The notes under the pieces are model-generated. The model saw only the letters and a program-made list of their open reading frames with translations. It was not told where the DNA came from and ran no database searches. A stretch of 59,642 nt of DNA from contig CADCCQ010000064.1 in the NCBI GenBank assembly GCA_902799955.1, forward strand, positions 1-59,642, given 5' to 3'. This DNA is from an uncultured bacterium. Its GTDB lineage: Bacteria; Verrucomicrobiota; Kiritimatiellia; RFP12; UBA1067. Made by a program: the position numbers and the translations under genes. Shown here piece after piece: positions 19,058 to 26,762 of this stretch. Every line of letters starts with the position of its first letter. Within the stretch, counting starts at the first letter, position 1.

Positions 19058-19603
19058 ATGAACAATCGGATATCCGCTGCTCTCGTGGCGTCGGCCATGC
19101 TGTCCGTCGCGGGATGCCTAGACCCGGACTTCTACGTCGACTACAACGAACCGCCGCCTCCGGCCGTCGTGCATCCCACGGTGGTTCAGCCTACGGTGGT
19201 GCAGCCGACGGTGGTGCAGCCCGTCCCGGCGGGGTACGTGCAACCGGTCTACGTGTATCCCAACGGAGGGCACTCCGGATCCATAAGGCCGCCGCGCCAC
19301 CACTACCATGACGACGACTACCGTCGCGGCGGACACCATGGCGGCGGACGCCACGACAGCCACCATGGCAAGGCGTCCTCCGGCCCGAAGGTCCCCGACT
19401 ACGCGATCAGAAACAGGATGAAGCAGCAGCAACAGCAGAAGGCCCCGAGCGCGAAGCCCGCCCTGAAGAGCAACTCCGTGTCGCCGACGAAGGCCATCTC
19501 GCCGTCGAAGCCCGCGTCAAAGCCTGTGTCCAAGCCTGCCGCGAAGCCGGCGCCGAAGCCGGCCGCAAAGCCGCCAAAGAATCCACCACCCAAAAAGAAA
19601 TAA
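19058..19603 (+). CDS. Low-complexity lipoprotein with PTVVQ repeats and His-rich segment
   Basis: A 181-residue secreted protein. MNNRISAALVASAMLSVAGC is a lipoprotein signal with lipobox SVAGC, after a strong GGAAAGGAAGGAAG site. The mature part contains three PTVVQ repeats, a His/Gly/Asp-rich stretch (RRGGHHGGGRHDSHHGK) that could bind divalent metals, a QQQQQ run and a C-terminal series of KPASKPVSKPAAKPAPKP repeats ending in PPPKKK. No catalytic domain is visible. The Lys-Pro tail would suit contact with peptidoglycan or acidic surface polymers. Its upstream neighbour is purB, its downstream neighbour a FlbD-like protein 16 bases away, possibly one transcript. Function is unknown; the repeats make homology claims unsafe. 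Confidence 0.75.
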   Translation: MNNRISAALVASAMLSVAGCLDPDFYVDYNEPPPPAVVHPTVVQPTVVQPTVVQPVPAGYVQPVYVYPNGGHSGSIRPPRHHYHDDDYRRGGHHGGGRHDSHHGKASSGPKVPDYAIRNRMKQQQQQKAPSAKPALKSNSVSPTKAISPSKPASKPVSKPAAKPAPKPAAKPPKNPPPKKK

Positions 19604-19619
19604 GCGAGAAGCGATAAGA

Positions 19620-20438
19620 ATGTTCGTAAGACTGACGAAGAAGGACGGTGCGCCGATCTGGTTCAACGCATCGTATATCGTAACAGTGGAGCCGATGCGC
19701 AGCGGCGGCGCGACTGTCGTGCCGATCGGCGACGGACTCGACTACGAGGTCCGCGAGCGCGCGGACGACATCATAACCCTCGTCGAAAAGGCGCAGGGGA
19801 TCGTGTCGGCCCCCGCCCCGGTAACGCCGTCCGCCCCGGCGGTCGTCGAGAAGGCGAAGCCGGAGAAGGCCGTGGAGAAGCCGGCCGACGGGGATGGCGC
19901 GAAGGACGAGCCGCCGAAGTTCGAGGACCCCAACGCGGGCGCCCCTCAGGTGAGCGAGGCGGAGGCGGCGAACGCCGTAGCCGTCGTGACGGCGATCAAG
20001 AAGGGCACGCTCAGGAGGGCCCCGGCGAAGAAGACGACCCGCAAGACCGCGAAGTCTACGGCGAAGTCCGAGGCCAAGGCGAAGGCCGATGAGCCTCCGG
20101 CCGAGGCCTCCGAGCCGGCGGCGGACGCCGACAAGCCGGCCGCCGAACCCGAGCCGGCTCCAGCGCCGGAAGCCGCCGCGTTCGACGTCTTCGCCGCCAC
20201 CGAGGTGCGCCGCACGGTGGACAAGGTTCCGGTGGACCTCAGCACGGACCAGATCGACCGCCTCCGCGCAATGGCGCCGAAGACTGTCAAGAAGCTCCTG
20301 AATTCGATCAACGCGCAGTTCCCCGTGGCGGACCCGAACTCCACCATCCAGGCCCTCAAGGACCACGGGATAATCACCGTGGACGACAAGGGCCATGTGA
20401 AGTGGGATGCGCTCACGATCGAAGACGTGCTGAGCTAG
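19620..20438 (+). CDS. FlbD-like N-terminal domain with Ala/Lys/Pro linker
   Basis: A 272-residue protein. The first 60 residues (MFVRLTKKDGAPIWFNASYI, then VTVEPMRSGGATVVPIGDGL and YEVRERADDIITLVEKA) have the layout of the small FlbD family: a short beta-rich domain reading like a switch or adaptor, originally described near flagellar genes. The middle (65-195) is a low-complexity linker rich in Ala, Pro, Glu and Lys with histone-H1-like KKTTRKTAKSTAKSEAKAKA (104 positives). The C-terminal 75 residues are more ordered (VDLSTDQIDRLRAMAPKTVK and HGIITVDDKGHVKW). No flagellar genes are nearby. The Lys-rich part could bind nucleic acid. It precedes a UvrD-like gene by 12 bases and may be co-transcribed. 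Function is unknown. Confidence 0.75.
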   Translation: MFVRLTKKDGAPIWFNASYIVTVEPMRSGGATVVPIGDGLDYEVRERADDIITLVEKAQGIVSAPAPVTPSAPAVVEKAKPEKAVEKPADGDGAKDEPPKFEDPNAGAPQVSEAEAANAVAVVTAIKKGTLRRAPAKKTTRKTAKSTAKSEAKAKADEPPAEASEPAADADKPAAEPEPAPAPEAAAFDVFAATEVRRTVDKVPVDLSTDQIDRLRAMAPKTVKKLLNSINAQFPVADPNSTIQALKDHGIITVDDKGHVKWDALTIEDVLS

Positions 20439-20450
20439 GCGGCGGAAGCG

Positions 20451-22495
20451 ATGCAGAATACGGATTTCTCGGCGCTGCTGAATCCCGAGCAGTGCGCGGC
20501 GGCGACGGCCGGCGACGGCCCGCTGCTGGTGTTGGCCGCGGCGGGGACCGGCAAGACGCGCACGCTCGTGCACAGAGTCGCGCACCTCGTCGAAAGCGGC
20601 GTGCCGCCCTACAGGATACTCCTGCTGACGTTCACGAACAGGGCGGCGAGGGAGATGATGGACCGTGCGCGGAGCGTCGTCGGCGACCCCGCGGCGTCCA
20701 TCTGGGCCGGGACTTTCCACTCCATCTGCGCGCGGTTCCTGCGCCGCTACGGATCTAGGCTCGGCTACCCGCCCGGCTTCCAGATCCTCGACGAGGAGGA
20801 CCAGCGCAAGCTGATAGGCGATATCATCAAGGCGTCCGTGAAGGACCCGCGCGACTTCCCGAAGAAGGAGGTCGTCGCGAAGATGATTTCTGAGGCCGCG
20901 AACGAATGCTGCCCCGTCGAGAAGATAGCGTCGCGGTGGCAGACGAAGGCGGCGGGGTTCACGCCGGACGACATCTGCGCCATCGCCGAGAAGTACGATG
21001 CCAGGAAGCGCGAGCTCGCGGCTATGGACTTCGACGACCTCATACTGAAGGCACTGGAGCTCCTGAAGAACCACGAGGACGTCCGCCTCACGCTCCAGGA
21101 GCATTTCCTCCATGTGCTCGTCGACGAGTACCAGGACACCAACGGGCTCCAGGCGGAGTTCGCGGACATCCTTGCGGCGAAGCACCGCAACATCATGGTC
21201 GTCGGCGACGACTTCCAGTGCATCTACACGTGGCGCGGCGCCAGGATCGAGAACATCATGGAGTTCCCGAACCGCTGGGAGGGATGCCGCATCGTCAAGC
21301 TCGAGAGGAACTACAGGTCGCTGCCGGGGATCCTCGACGTCGCGAACACCGTCATGAAGGACTCGCGCGGGCAGTTCGACAAGACGCTCCGCCCGGTAAG
21401 GACCGGCGCGCGCTCCCTGCCCGAGGTCGTCAAGGTGTTCGACGGACGCGCCCAGGCGCACGAGATCGTCAGGCTCATCAGCGACGCGCGCTCGCGCGGC
21501 TACAGGTATTCCGACATGGCCGTCCTCTACAGGAGCCACTACCAGTCGATCGACATCCAGATGGCCGTCGCGAAGATGAACATCCCGTTCAGGATAACGT
21601 CCGGCGTCGGCGCGTTCGAGCAGATCCACACCAAGGACGTCCTTGCTAATCGGCGGCTTGATATCGCGCACGACGAAAGCGCGAGACAAGCGCGAAGAAG
21701 TACTGGCAGAAGCTCGCAAAGAGCTTCGACGGGCGCCGCCGCAGCGACAGGGACGCGCTCCAGTCCATCCTCGGCACCAAGGCGAAGGCGGCGTGGCCCG
21801 CCATGTCCAAGGCGTTCGAGGGCGCGGCGGCGAGGCTTGAGGCGGACGAGCCCGCGAAGCTCGTCGAGGACTTCGTCGCGTGCTTCTACGAAGGCCACCT
21901 CCACCAGGAGTGGGAGGACGACGAGGCGAACGACAGGCTCAACGACGTGCTGGAGCTTGGCGCGCAGATCGCGGACGCACCCGGAGGGCTCGAGGGCTTC
22001 CTTTCCGACGTCGCGCTGCTCACCAACCTCGACGCAAGGCGCAACACCGTCGAAGCGGACAGAGTGACGCTCTCGACCATCCACCAGGCCAAGGGCATGG
22101 AATGGCCGATAGTCTTCGTGCCGTGGTGCTCCGAGGGGATGTTCCCTTCGTCAAAGGCCATGGAGGAGAACCGCATGGACGAGGAGCGGCGACTCTTCTA
22201 CGTCGTCGTCACCAGGGCCAAGGACGAGCTGACGCTCTTCGCGCCGTGCATGCGCAGGATGTCCGACGGCGGGATATTCCCGGTCGAGCCCTGCTGCTTC
22301 GTGAAGGAGATCCCGCCGGACAAAGTGCAGACCAGGCGCGTCTCGAGCACCATCGACTATGGCGGCGGCTATGGTGGCTACGGCGGCGGCTACGGCGGAG
22401 GGTATGGCGGCTACGGCGGCGGATATGGAGGCGGCGGATACGGACGCTCATCGCGCAAAAGCGCGCCGGTTTTGAAGAAGACCTGGAGGCGGTAG
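20451..22495 (+). pseudogene. UvrD/PcrA-like DNA helicase, disrupted
   Basis: A superfamily 1A 3'-5' helicase split between two frames. Frame one (20451 to about 21647) has motif I LAAAGTGKTRTLVHR, Ia LLLTFTNRAAREM, II VLVDEYQDTN, III VVGDDFQCIYTWRGA and IV KLERNYRS. After GAFEQIHTKDVLA homology is lost; it resumes by about 21690 in another frame at AKKYWQKLAKSF and continues through motif V STIHQAKGMEWPIVFVPW and VI EERRLFYVVVTRAKDELTL to 22495. The gap is shorter than expected for the family, so bases are missing as well as the frame. The C-terminus is a Gly-Tyr tail (GGGYGGYGGGY type) followed by a basic end. UvrD helicases act in repair and replication restart. Probably non-functional as assembled. 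Confidence 0.8.
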
Positions 22496-22497
22496 AG

Positions 22498-22599
22498 ATG
22501 CGTAATGTGAAATGCCCATTGACAGGCTTCAATCGAGAGGGCCCGATCTATCTATACGACATGCTCTGCGAGGAGCGTGGAGTCAAATGCCGCGTGTAA
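22498..22599 (+). CDS. Possible 33-residue small ORF
   Basis: Starts 2 bases after the helicase stop behind GGAGGCGG and reads MRNVKCPLTGFNREGPIYLY and onward to GVKCRV. It contains three Cys and could be a genuine small protein or the N-terminal remnant of a gene lost when the island formed. No match recognised. Confidence 0.3.
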   Translation: MRNVKCPLTGFNREGPIYLYDMLCEERGVKCRV

Positions 22600-22633
22600 C
22601 CGAACACTTGGAATATCATAGGATGGAATCAAA

Positions 22634-24028
22634 ATGGCACAGAAACTTTTGAAGAGAAAACCGCGTAAAGTTGCCCCTGGTAGGTCGCGCTCCTCCGCGA
22701 CCACCTCCGCCGTCCTCGTCGGCACGTACAAGGCGAAGCAACTCGCCTGGATCAAGCGGCACGGCATCTACAACTACCCCGTGAAGGACGGGGACGAGTT
22801 CGATGAAAAGGCGTTTGCGTCCATCAAGGAGCTTTGGCTCTATGCGGATGTAAAAGGTACGCGGCATGTGTTTGAGGCGGAGTTTGTCGGTATCAAGACG
22901 CGTGATGAGTTGGTCAATGAGTATGGCTATCCCGCGAATGGTGTTTTTGGCCGTGTAGAACGTGTAGAGCGTGTAGATGGTAGGGGCAAGCGTCCCGCTT
23001 GCCCGAAATCCCATGGCTTCCGCTACTATGTGTTCAAGACGACACCCCTCGACTATGGCTCTCGCCTAGACGACCCAATTGTGATCGCGCGCACGGCCGA
23101 CTTTGGCGGACGCTCGGCGAAGGTGAAGAAGGCCATAGAGCAGTTCAAGGCCGACGGCGAATTCGTGCCACTCGAGCATTACCTTCCCTCCGATCTCGCC
23201 AAAGTCCCGCGCAACCGCCTCCACGTCTGTGAAGCAGCGGTGCAGTTGGACTTTGTTCTTTTATATCCAAGAACTGTTGGTCAACAGAAGTCTGACCTGT
23301 CCGAAGATCTTCCTGTAATAAGTCTTTTTTCCGGTGCGGGGGGGCTTGATATTGGATTTAAGCAGGCAGGGTTCAGAACGGCAGTACTTGTCGAGTTTGA
23401 CCCCGCATGTTGTAGAACGTTGCGGAAAAACATGCCAGATGTGCCCGTTTTGGAGGGTGACATCAATCAAATAGCTACATCACAGATACTTTCTGCCGCA
23501 GGGCTTAATCCATTAGATGCGGCTCTCGTAATTGGGGGGCCGCCTTGTCAAAGCTTTAGTTTGGCAGGAAAACGAATGGGATTGAATGATCCTCGAGGCA
23601 GACTTGTCCTAGAATTCATTCGGGTTGTTCGCGAAGCCTTGCCGAAGGCGTTTGTAATGGAAAATGTTAGAGGATTGACCAATTGGGAGGGCGGACGAGC
23701 TCTGGAAGCAATAATGAATGAAGCTCAAGTTCCTATCCATTTCGGAGGGAAAGAGTATAGTTATAAAGTGGCTTATAAGATTCTGAACGCGGCAGATTAT
23801 GGGGCACCACAATTTAGGGAGAGAGTTTTTATTGTAGGTAATCGTGTTGACTGTGATTTCGAGTTTCCAGGGAAGCAGTATGGTCCTGCTGACAATGAGG
23901 ATGGTTTGAAACCATATAAGACGGTCCGTGATGCAATATGTGCGCTTCCTCCGGCAACGCCACCGTCAGAAGTTGCACTTAGAGTTTCGGGGACGATCAA
24001 AGCGAGGATTGAAAAACATGGCTATTAA
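22634..24028 (+). CDS. Chimeric ORF: resident N-terminal domain fused to a C5-cytosine methyltransferase
   Basis: A 464-residue reading frame built from two sources. Residues 1 to about 206 (MAQKLLKRKPRKVAPGRSRS onward) are GC-rich like the chromosome and belong to an unrecognised protein, with a palindromic repeat inserted at about 107-124. From about 23250 base composition turns AT-rich and a DNA (cytosine-5)-methyltransferase begins: motif I ISLFSGAGGLDIGF, motif IV GGPPCQSFSLAGKRMG, motif VI FVMENVRGL, motif VIII QFRERVFIVGN. The frame ends at 24028 before motifs IX and X, which lie in the next ORF. The methyltransferase would protect the host from the adjacent AvaI/BsoBI-like nuclease. 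Start ATG follows AGGATGG. The fusion is best read as an insertion scar. Confidence 0.8.
   Translation: MAQKLLKRKPRKVAPGRSRSSATTSAVLVGTYKAKQLAWIKRHGIYNYPVKDGDEFDEKAFASIKELWLYADVKGTRHVFEAEFVGIKTRDELVNEYGYPANGVFGRVERVERVDGRGKRPACPKSHGFRYYVFKTTPLDYGSRLDDPIVIARTADFGGRSAKVKKAIEQFKADGEFVPLEHYLPSDLAKVPRNRLHVCEAAVQLDFVLLYPRTVGQQKSDLSEDLPVISLFSGAGGLDIGFKQAGFRTAVLVEFDPACCRTLRKNMPDVPVLEGDINQIATSQILSAAGLNPLDAALVIGGPPCQSFSLAGKRMGLNDPRGRLVLEFIRVVREALPKAFVMENVRGLTNWEGGRALEAIMNEAQVPIHFGGKEYSYKVAYKILNAADYGAPQFRERVFIVGNRVDCDFEFPGKQYGPADNEDGLKPYKTVRDAICALPPATPPSEVALRVSGTIKARIEKHGY
22952..23005 (+). repeat. In-frame palindromic element, copy 1
   Basis: Three 9-bp tandem units (CGTGTAGAA, CGTGTAGAG, CGTGTAGAT; 22952-22978) followed by GGTAGGGG and a perfect 9-bp stem GGGCAAGCG, loop TCC, CGCTTGCCC (22984-23004). 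It adds about 18 codons (RVERVERVDGRGKRPACP) without breaking the frame. A related element in inverse orientation lies at 26907-26933. Confidence 0.75.
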
Positions 24029-24416
24029 GAATCATGAGCAAACAGCGCATTCACCATCAACATTGGCAAAGATTAGAAGTGTTGGTATTGGTGAGAAACT
24101 AAGCGACAAGCAGAAGACCTTCGGCTGTACATATCGGAGGTTGAACCCAGATTTACCGTCGCCAACTGTGACCCGAAGCGGATATCGAGATTTCATTCAT
24201 CCGTTTCTGGACAGAATGTTGACAGTTCGAGAACTTGCATGTCTTCAGACATTTCCAATCAATTGGGAGATTGTTGGCGTCAGATTAGATTCGTATAGTC
24301 ACAATCGACATGTTGAAATGACGCAGTTTGGACAGGTTGGAAACGCTGTCCCGCCCGTACTAGCTAAAGTGGTTGCGGAATCCGTTAAAGAGCAGATTTT
24401 CAGAAAGGAGCATTGA
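24018..24416 (+). CDS. C-terminal part of the C5-cytosine methyltransferase (frameshifted)
   Basis: Carries the missing end of the methyltransferase: a short target-recognition stretch (NHEQTAHSPSTLAKIRSVGI), motif IX region YRRLNPDLPSPTVTRSGY, LTVRELACLQTFP, and motif X FGQVGNAVPPVLAKVVAESV. It overlaps the preceding ORF; both would join if one A were removed from the GAAAAAC run at 24011-24017, giving ARIENMAIKNHEQ. An ATG at 24018 could restart translation, so a split two-subunit enzyme is conceivable, as is slippage at the A run or a sequencing error. AT-rich like the restriction gene that follows 1 base after its stop. Confidence 0.75.
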   Translation: MAIKNHEQTAHSPSTLAKIRSVGIGEKLSDKQKTFGCTYRRLNPDLPSPTVTRSGYRDFIHPFLDRMLTVRELACLQTFPINWEIVGVRLDSYSHNRHVEMTQFGQVGNAVPPVLAKVVAESVKEQIFRKEH

Positions 24417-24417
24417 C

Positions 24418-25365
24418 ATGAATAATGTGTTTGTAACAAGTCCGGAGTCTCTTGTAACAACGCATGACGCGTATCGTGCAGGCGTTCTCGAAATTGCGTT
24501 GTTTAAGAATAAAGAATCTATTCCATATTTGGATAAGGCAAAGGCCTTGTATGTGACGCTTCGACAGAACACAAAAACCTGCTCGGACGTTCTTAAAATG
24601 ACAGAGCTTCACGAAACGATATTGGAGGCTGCTGGAATAACTCAGAAGACGAAGAAGCATCTGACGGTGATAGACAAGACCGAACTCCTCCAGAAGTTTA
24701 TAGACGAAGTTCTCGCACCATCAGGAAAGAAGTATGTCGACGAGATTGTTTTCCGCTACCTAATGGCATTAGGCGAGCAATTGGGCGGACACATGCGAAA
24801 CTGCATTGGGAACCTTGCACGAGGGAAGATGGTGCGGCAGTTAATAGCGCAGCTTAATGTGGCTGGAAAGGATTTCAAGTATTTCATTGATGGAGACAAG
24901 GTTTGGTCTGACGGGGTGAAGTTCAAGGTTGAGGTCGCAGAATCCATCAAGGCGATAGCGTGGCGAAATGGAGTCCATGTCCGTACTTTTCTCAATAATG
25001 TCAATGTTGAAGGCCTTTCAAAGAATGTTGATATGGTGTTAGTGGAAAAGGAACTGCCCGTGATAACATCATCGGAAATGAAAAAGGCACTCGCCGATAC
25101 GAAAGAGATAATAATGATGGGAGAATTGAAGGGAGGAATCGATCCAGCCGGTGGAGATGAACATTGGAAAACCGCACGAGGGGCGTTGGAACGAATTCGC
25201 AAGGCATATAAAAGAGTTGACATCTTGTTTATATGCGCATCCATTGAGAAAGCGATGGCGAAGGAAATATACTCTATGTTCCAGATGGGCGATTTGAATT
25301 GTGTCGCAAATCTAACGGACAACAATCAACTTGGATCTGCTTGTGAGTGGATAGTTAAATTGTAG
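24418..25365 (+). CDS. AvaI/BsoBI-family type II restriction endonuclease
   Basis: A 315-residue protein, starting 1 base after the methyltransferase stop with AAAGGAG at ideal spacing. The region GELKGGIDPAGGDEHWKTA (235-253) carries Glu236, Lys238 and His249, and Asp205 precedes it (NVDMVLVE). This matches the PD-(D/E)XK site known for BsoBI (Asp212, Glu240, Lys242, His253), including the 13-residue step from Glu to His. AvaI and BsoBI cut CYCGRG; the target here is not proven. Low GC relative to both flanks indicates recent acquisition with the methyltransferase. If the methyltransferase is truly dead, an active nuclease would be lethal, so either the frameshift is not real or the nuclease is silent. 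Confidence 0.85.
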   Translation: MNNVFVTSPESLVTTHDAYRAGVLEIALFKNKESIPYLDKAKALYVTLRQNTKTCSDVLKMTELHETILEAAGITQKTKKHLTVIDKTELLQKFIDEVLAPSGKKYVDEIVFRYLMALGEQLGGHMRNCIGNLARGKMVRQLIAQLNVAGKDFKYFIDGDKVWSDGVKFKVEVAESIKAIAWRNGVHVRTFLNNVNVEGLSKNVDMVLVEKELPVITSSEMKKALADTKEIIMMGELKGGIDPAGGDEHWKTARGALERIRKAYKRVDILFICASIEKAMAKEIYSMFQMGDLNCVANLTDNNQLGSACEWIVKL

Positions 25366-25370
25366 GGAAG

Positions 25371-25563
25371 AATGATCACCTCCGCCTTTATATGCACCGG
25401 GCCGTATGCGGTTCTCATCATGCTTGGGATCAAGCGCGTGGAGAACCGCAGCGCGATGCCCGTGCCCGCGAAGGGGAGGTGTGCGGTCAGTTGTTCGAAG
25501 TCGTTTTGCAAGGAGGAGTACGGCAACTTCATGCAGTGGGCGGCGTGTACAAGATCTTTGTAA
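25371..25563 (+). pseudogene. Truncated duplicate of the ASCH domain start
   Basis: The first 175 bp (25371-25545) repeat the 5' end of the ASCH-RadC gene at 26588-26762, about 94 percent identical. It encodes MITSAFICTGPYAVLIMLGI through NFMQWAA and then runs into unrelated sequence and stops. Most differences are synonymous, so the copy diverged as part of a working gene elsewhere before arriving here, rather than by a recent local duplication. Confidence 0.8.
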
Positions 25564-25581
25564 ATTGAAAAGGAAAAATCT

Positions 25582-26562
25582 ATGCAAGACGAAAAAATCA
25601 AGGAACAACTTGAGTACGCGCATCGTCTGATTGACGGCGAAGCGGCGTCTTCAAAGCAGATCGCCGAGGGGGCGCGGATCATCAGGGAGCTTGCCGAGAA
25701 CGCCGACTGCCTTGAAGCATGGCAGTATATGCTCGAATGTCATGAGCGTGGCGTCGGGCCGTTCAAGACGAACAAGTTCCGCCGGGCGGCCAATGCGGCC
25801 ATCGCCCGTCTTAACTTCCTGCAGAGCGAGGAGGCTTGTTCGGATGCTTCGGACACGACGGATTTCTCATGGTGCAAGAGCAAGGCCAAGTGCGAGGCGA
25901 AGGTACGGGAATACCGCAACGCGCGGCGCCAGCTCGACAAGTTCATGACGGACTGCGTGCAGCCGATTGTGCCCCGGAGTCAATATGCCGTTGCCGCCGC
26001 GCGTATCGGACTTGACTGGCAGAGACGGACTGCGTTCTCCGAAAACGAGGGTTTCGCCATCGCCGACTTCGCCTGCATGTACGACGATTCCTGCGGCTTT
26101 GTTCCAGTTGACCGGGCAATCAGGGAAACCAAACCCGGCAAGAACCCCGATTACGACGCCTCAATGAAGAGGCTGAGCCGCTTGCGCTACTCGTGGGCGA
26201 GGATTGACGAACTGGTGCCTGGATGCGGAATGAAATGCCGCGACATGCTGACAGAGGAGAAGTTCTTCCTCTTCGAGCGGAATATGAGCAAGTTCCCCCT
26301 TTTGCTGGATGGTGTGATAACGGGCGGTTTCGTGCCAGTCGGCAATTGCTTCATGCACACGGGGTTCGGAGTCCCTATTCCACGCGAGGCTCTCACGGAA
26401 GGGACGATTGATGATATGCTTGACGAGGTGCTTGACGAGCTCAGAATTCCGCGAAAACATCCGATTGTCCTCTCCAAAGGGCAAACCGCCAGTTTTGCCG
26501 CAGTTACGATACGGTCACTCCTTCACACGGGGGTGGCCGATATGCTGAAGCTGTCGTTTTAA
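25582..26562 (+). CDS. Unknown 326-residue protein inside the duplicated-flank insertion
   Basis: Begins MQDEKIKEQLEYAHRLIDGE behind AAAAGGAAAAA. Residues 1-75 are helical and repeat-like (LIRELAENADCLEAWQYML type), reminiscent of TPR/Sel1 helices. The middle contains Cys-rich WCKSKAKCEAKVREYRNARR. The C-terminal half (WARIDELVPGCGMKCRDMLT, then LLDGVITGGFVPVGNCFM) resembles the uncharacterised beta-rich segment found in some SEC-C-type proteins, but this is a weak impression. No signal peptide or membrane segment. It is bracketed by the two copies of the ASCH repeat, so it arrived as cargo; it ends TAATG overlapping a possible upstream start of the ASCH-RadC gene. Context (restriction-modification, ASCH-RadC) suggests a defence or DNA-processing role. 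Not recognised. Confidence 0.75.
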   Translation: MQDEKIKEQLEYAHRLIDGEAASSKQIAEGARIIRELAENADCLEAWQYMLECHERGVGPFKTNKFRRAANAAIARLNFLQSEEACSDASDTTDFSWCKSKAKCEAKVREYRNARRQLDKFMTDCVQPIVPRSQYAVAAARIGLDWQRRTAFSENEGFAIADFACMYDDSCGFVPVDRAIRETKPGKNPDYDASMKRLSRLRYSWARIDELVPGCGMKCRDMLTEEKFFLFERNMSKFPLLLDGVITGGFVPVGNCFMHTGFGVPIPREALTEGTIDDMLDEVLDELRIPRKHPIVLSKGQTASFAAVTIRSLLHTGVADMLKLSF

Positions 26563-26587
26563 TGACAACGCCATGTGACAACTGCAA

Positions 26588-26762
26588 AATGATCACCTCC
26601 GCCTTTACATGCACCGGGCCGTATGCGGTTCTCATCATGCTTGGAATCAAGCGCGTTGAGAATCGTAGCGCAATGCCCGTGCCCGCGAAGGGGAGGTGTG
26701 CGGTCGGTTGCTCGAAGTCGTTCTGCAAGGAGGAGTACGGTAACTTCATGCAGTGGGCGGCG
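26588..26762 (+). repeat. 175-bp direct repeat, second copy
   Basis: Second copy of the segment at 25371-25545, same length and orientation, here forming the intact 5' end of the ASCH-RadC gene. The pair brackets about 1.04 kb carrying the 326-residue unknown gene. Confidence 0.9.

Noticed and set aside
19407..21719. 770-residue open frame on the minus strand
   Set aside because: Spans three plus-strand genes antisense; Arg/Leu/Val-rich and unsupported.
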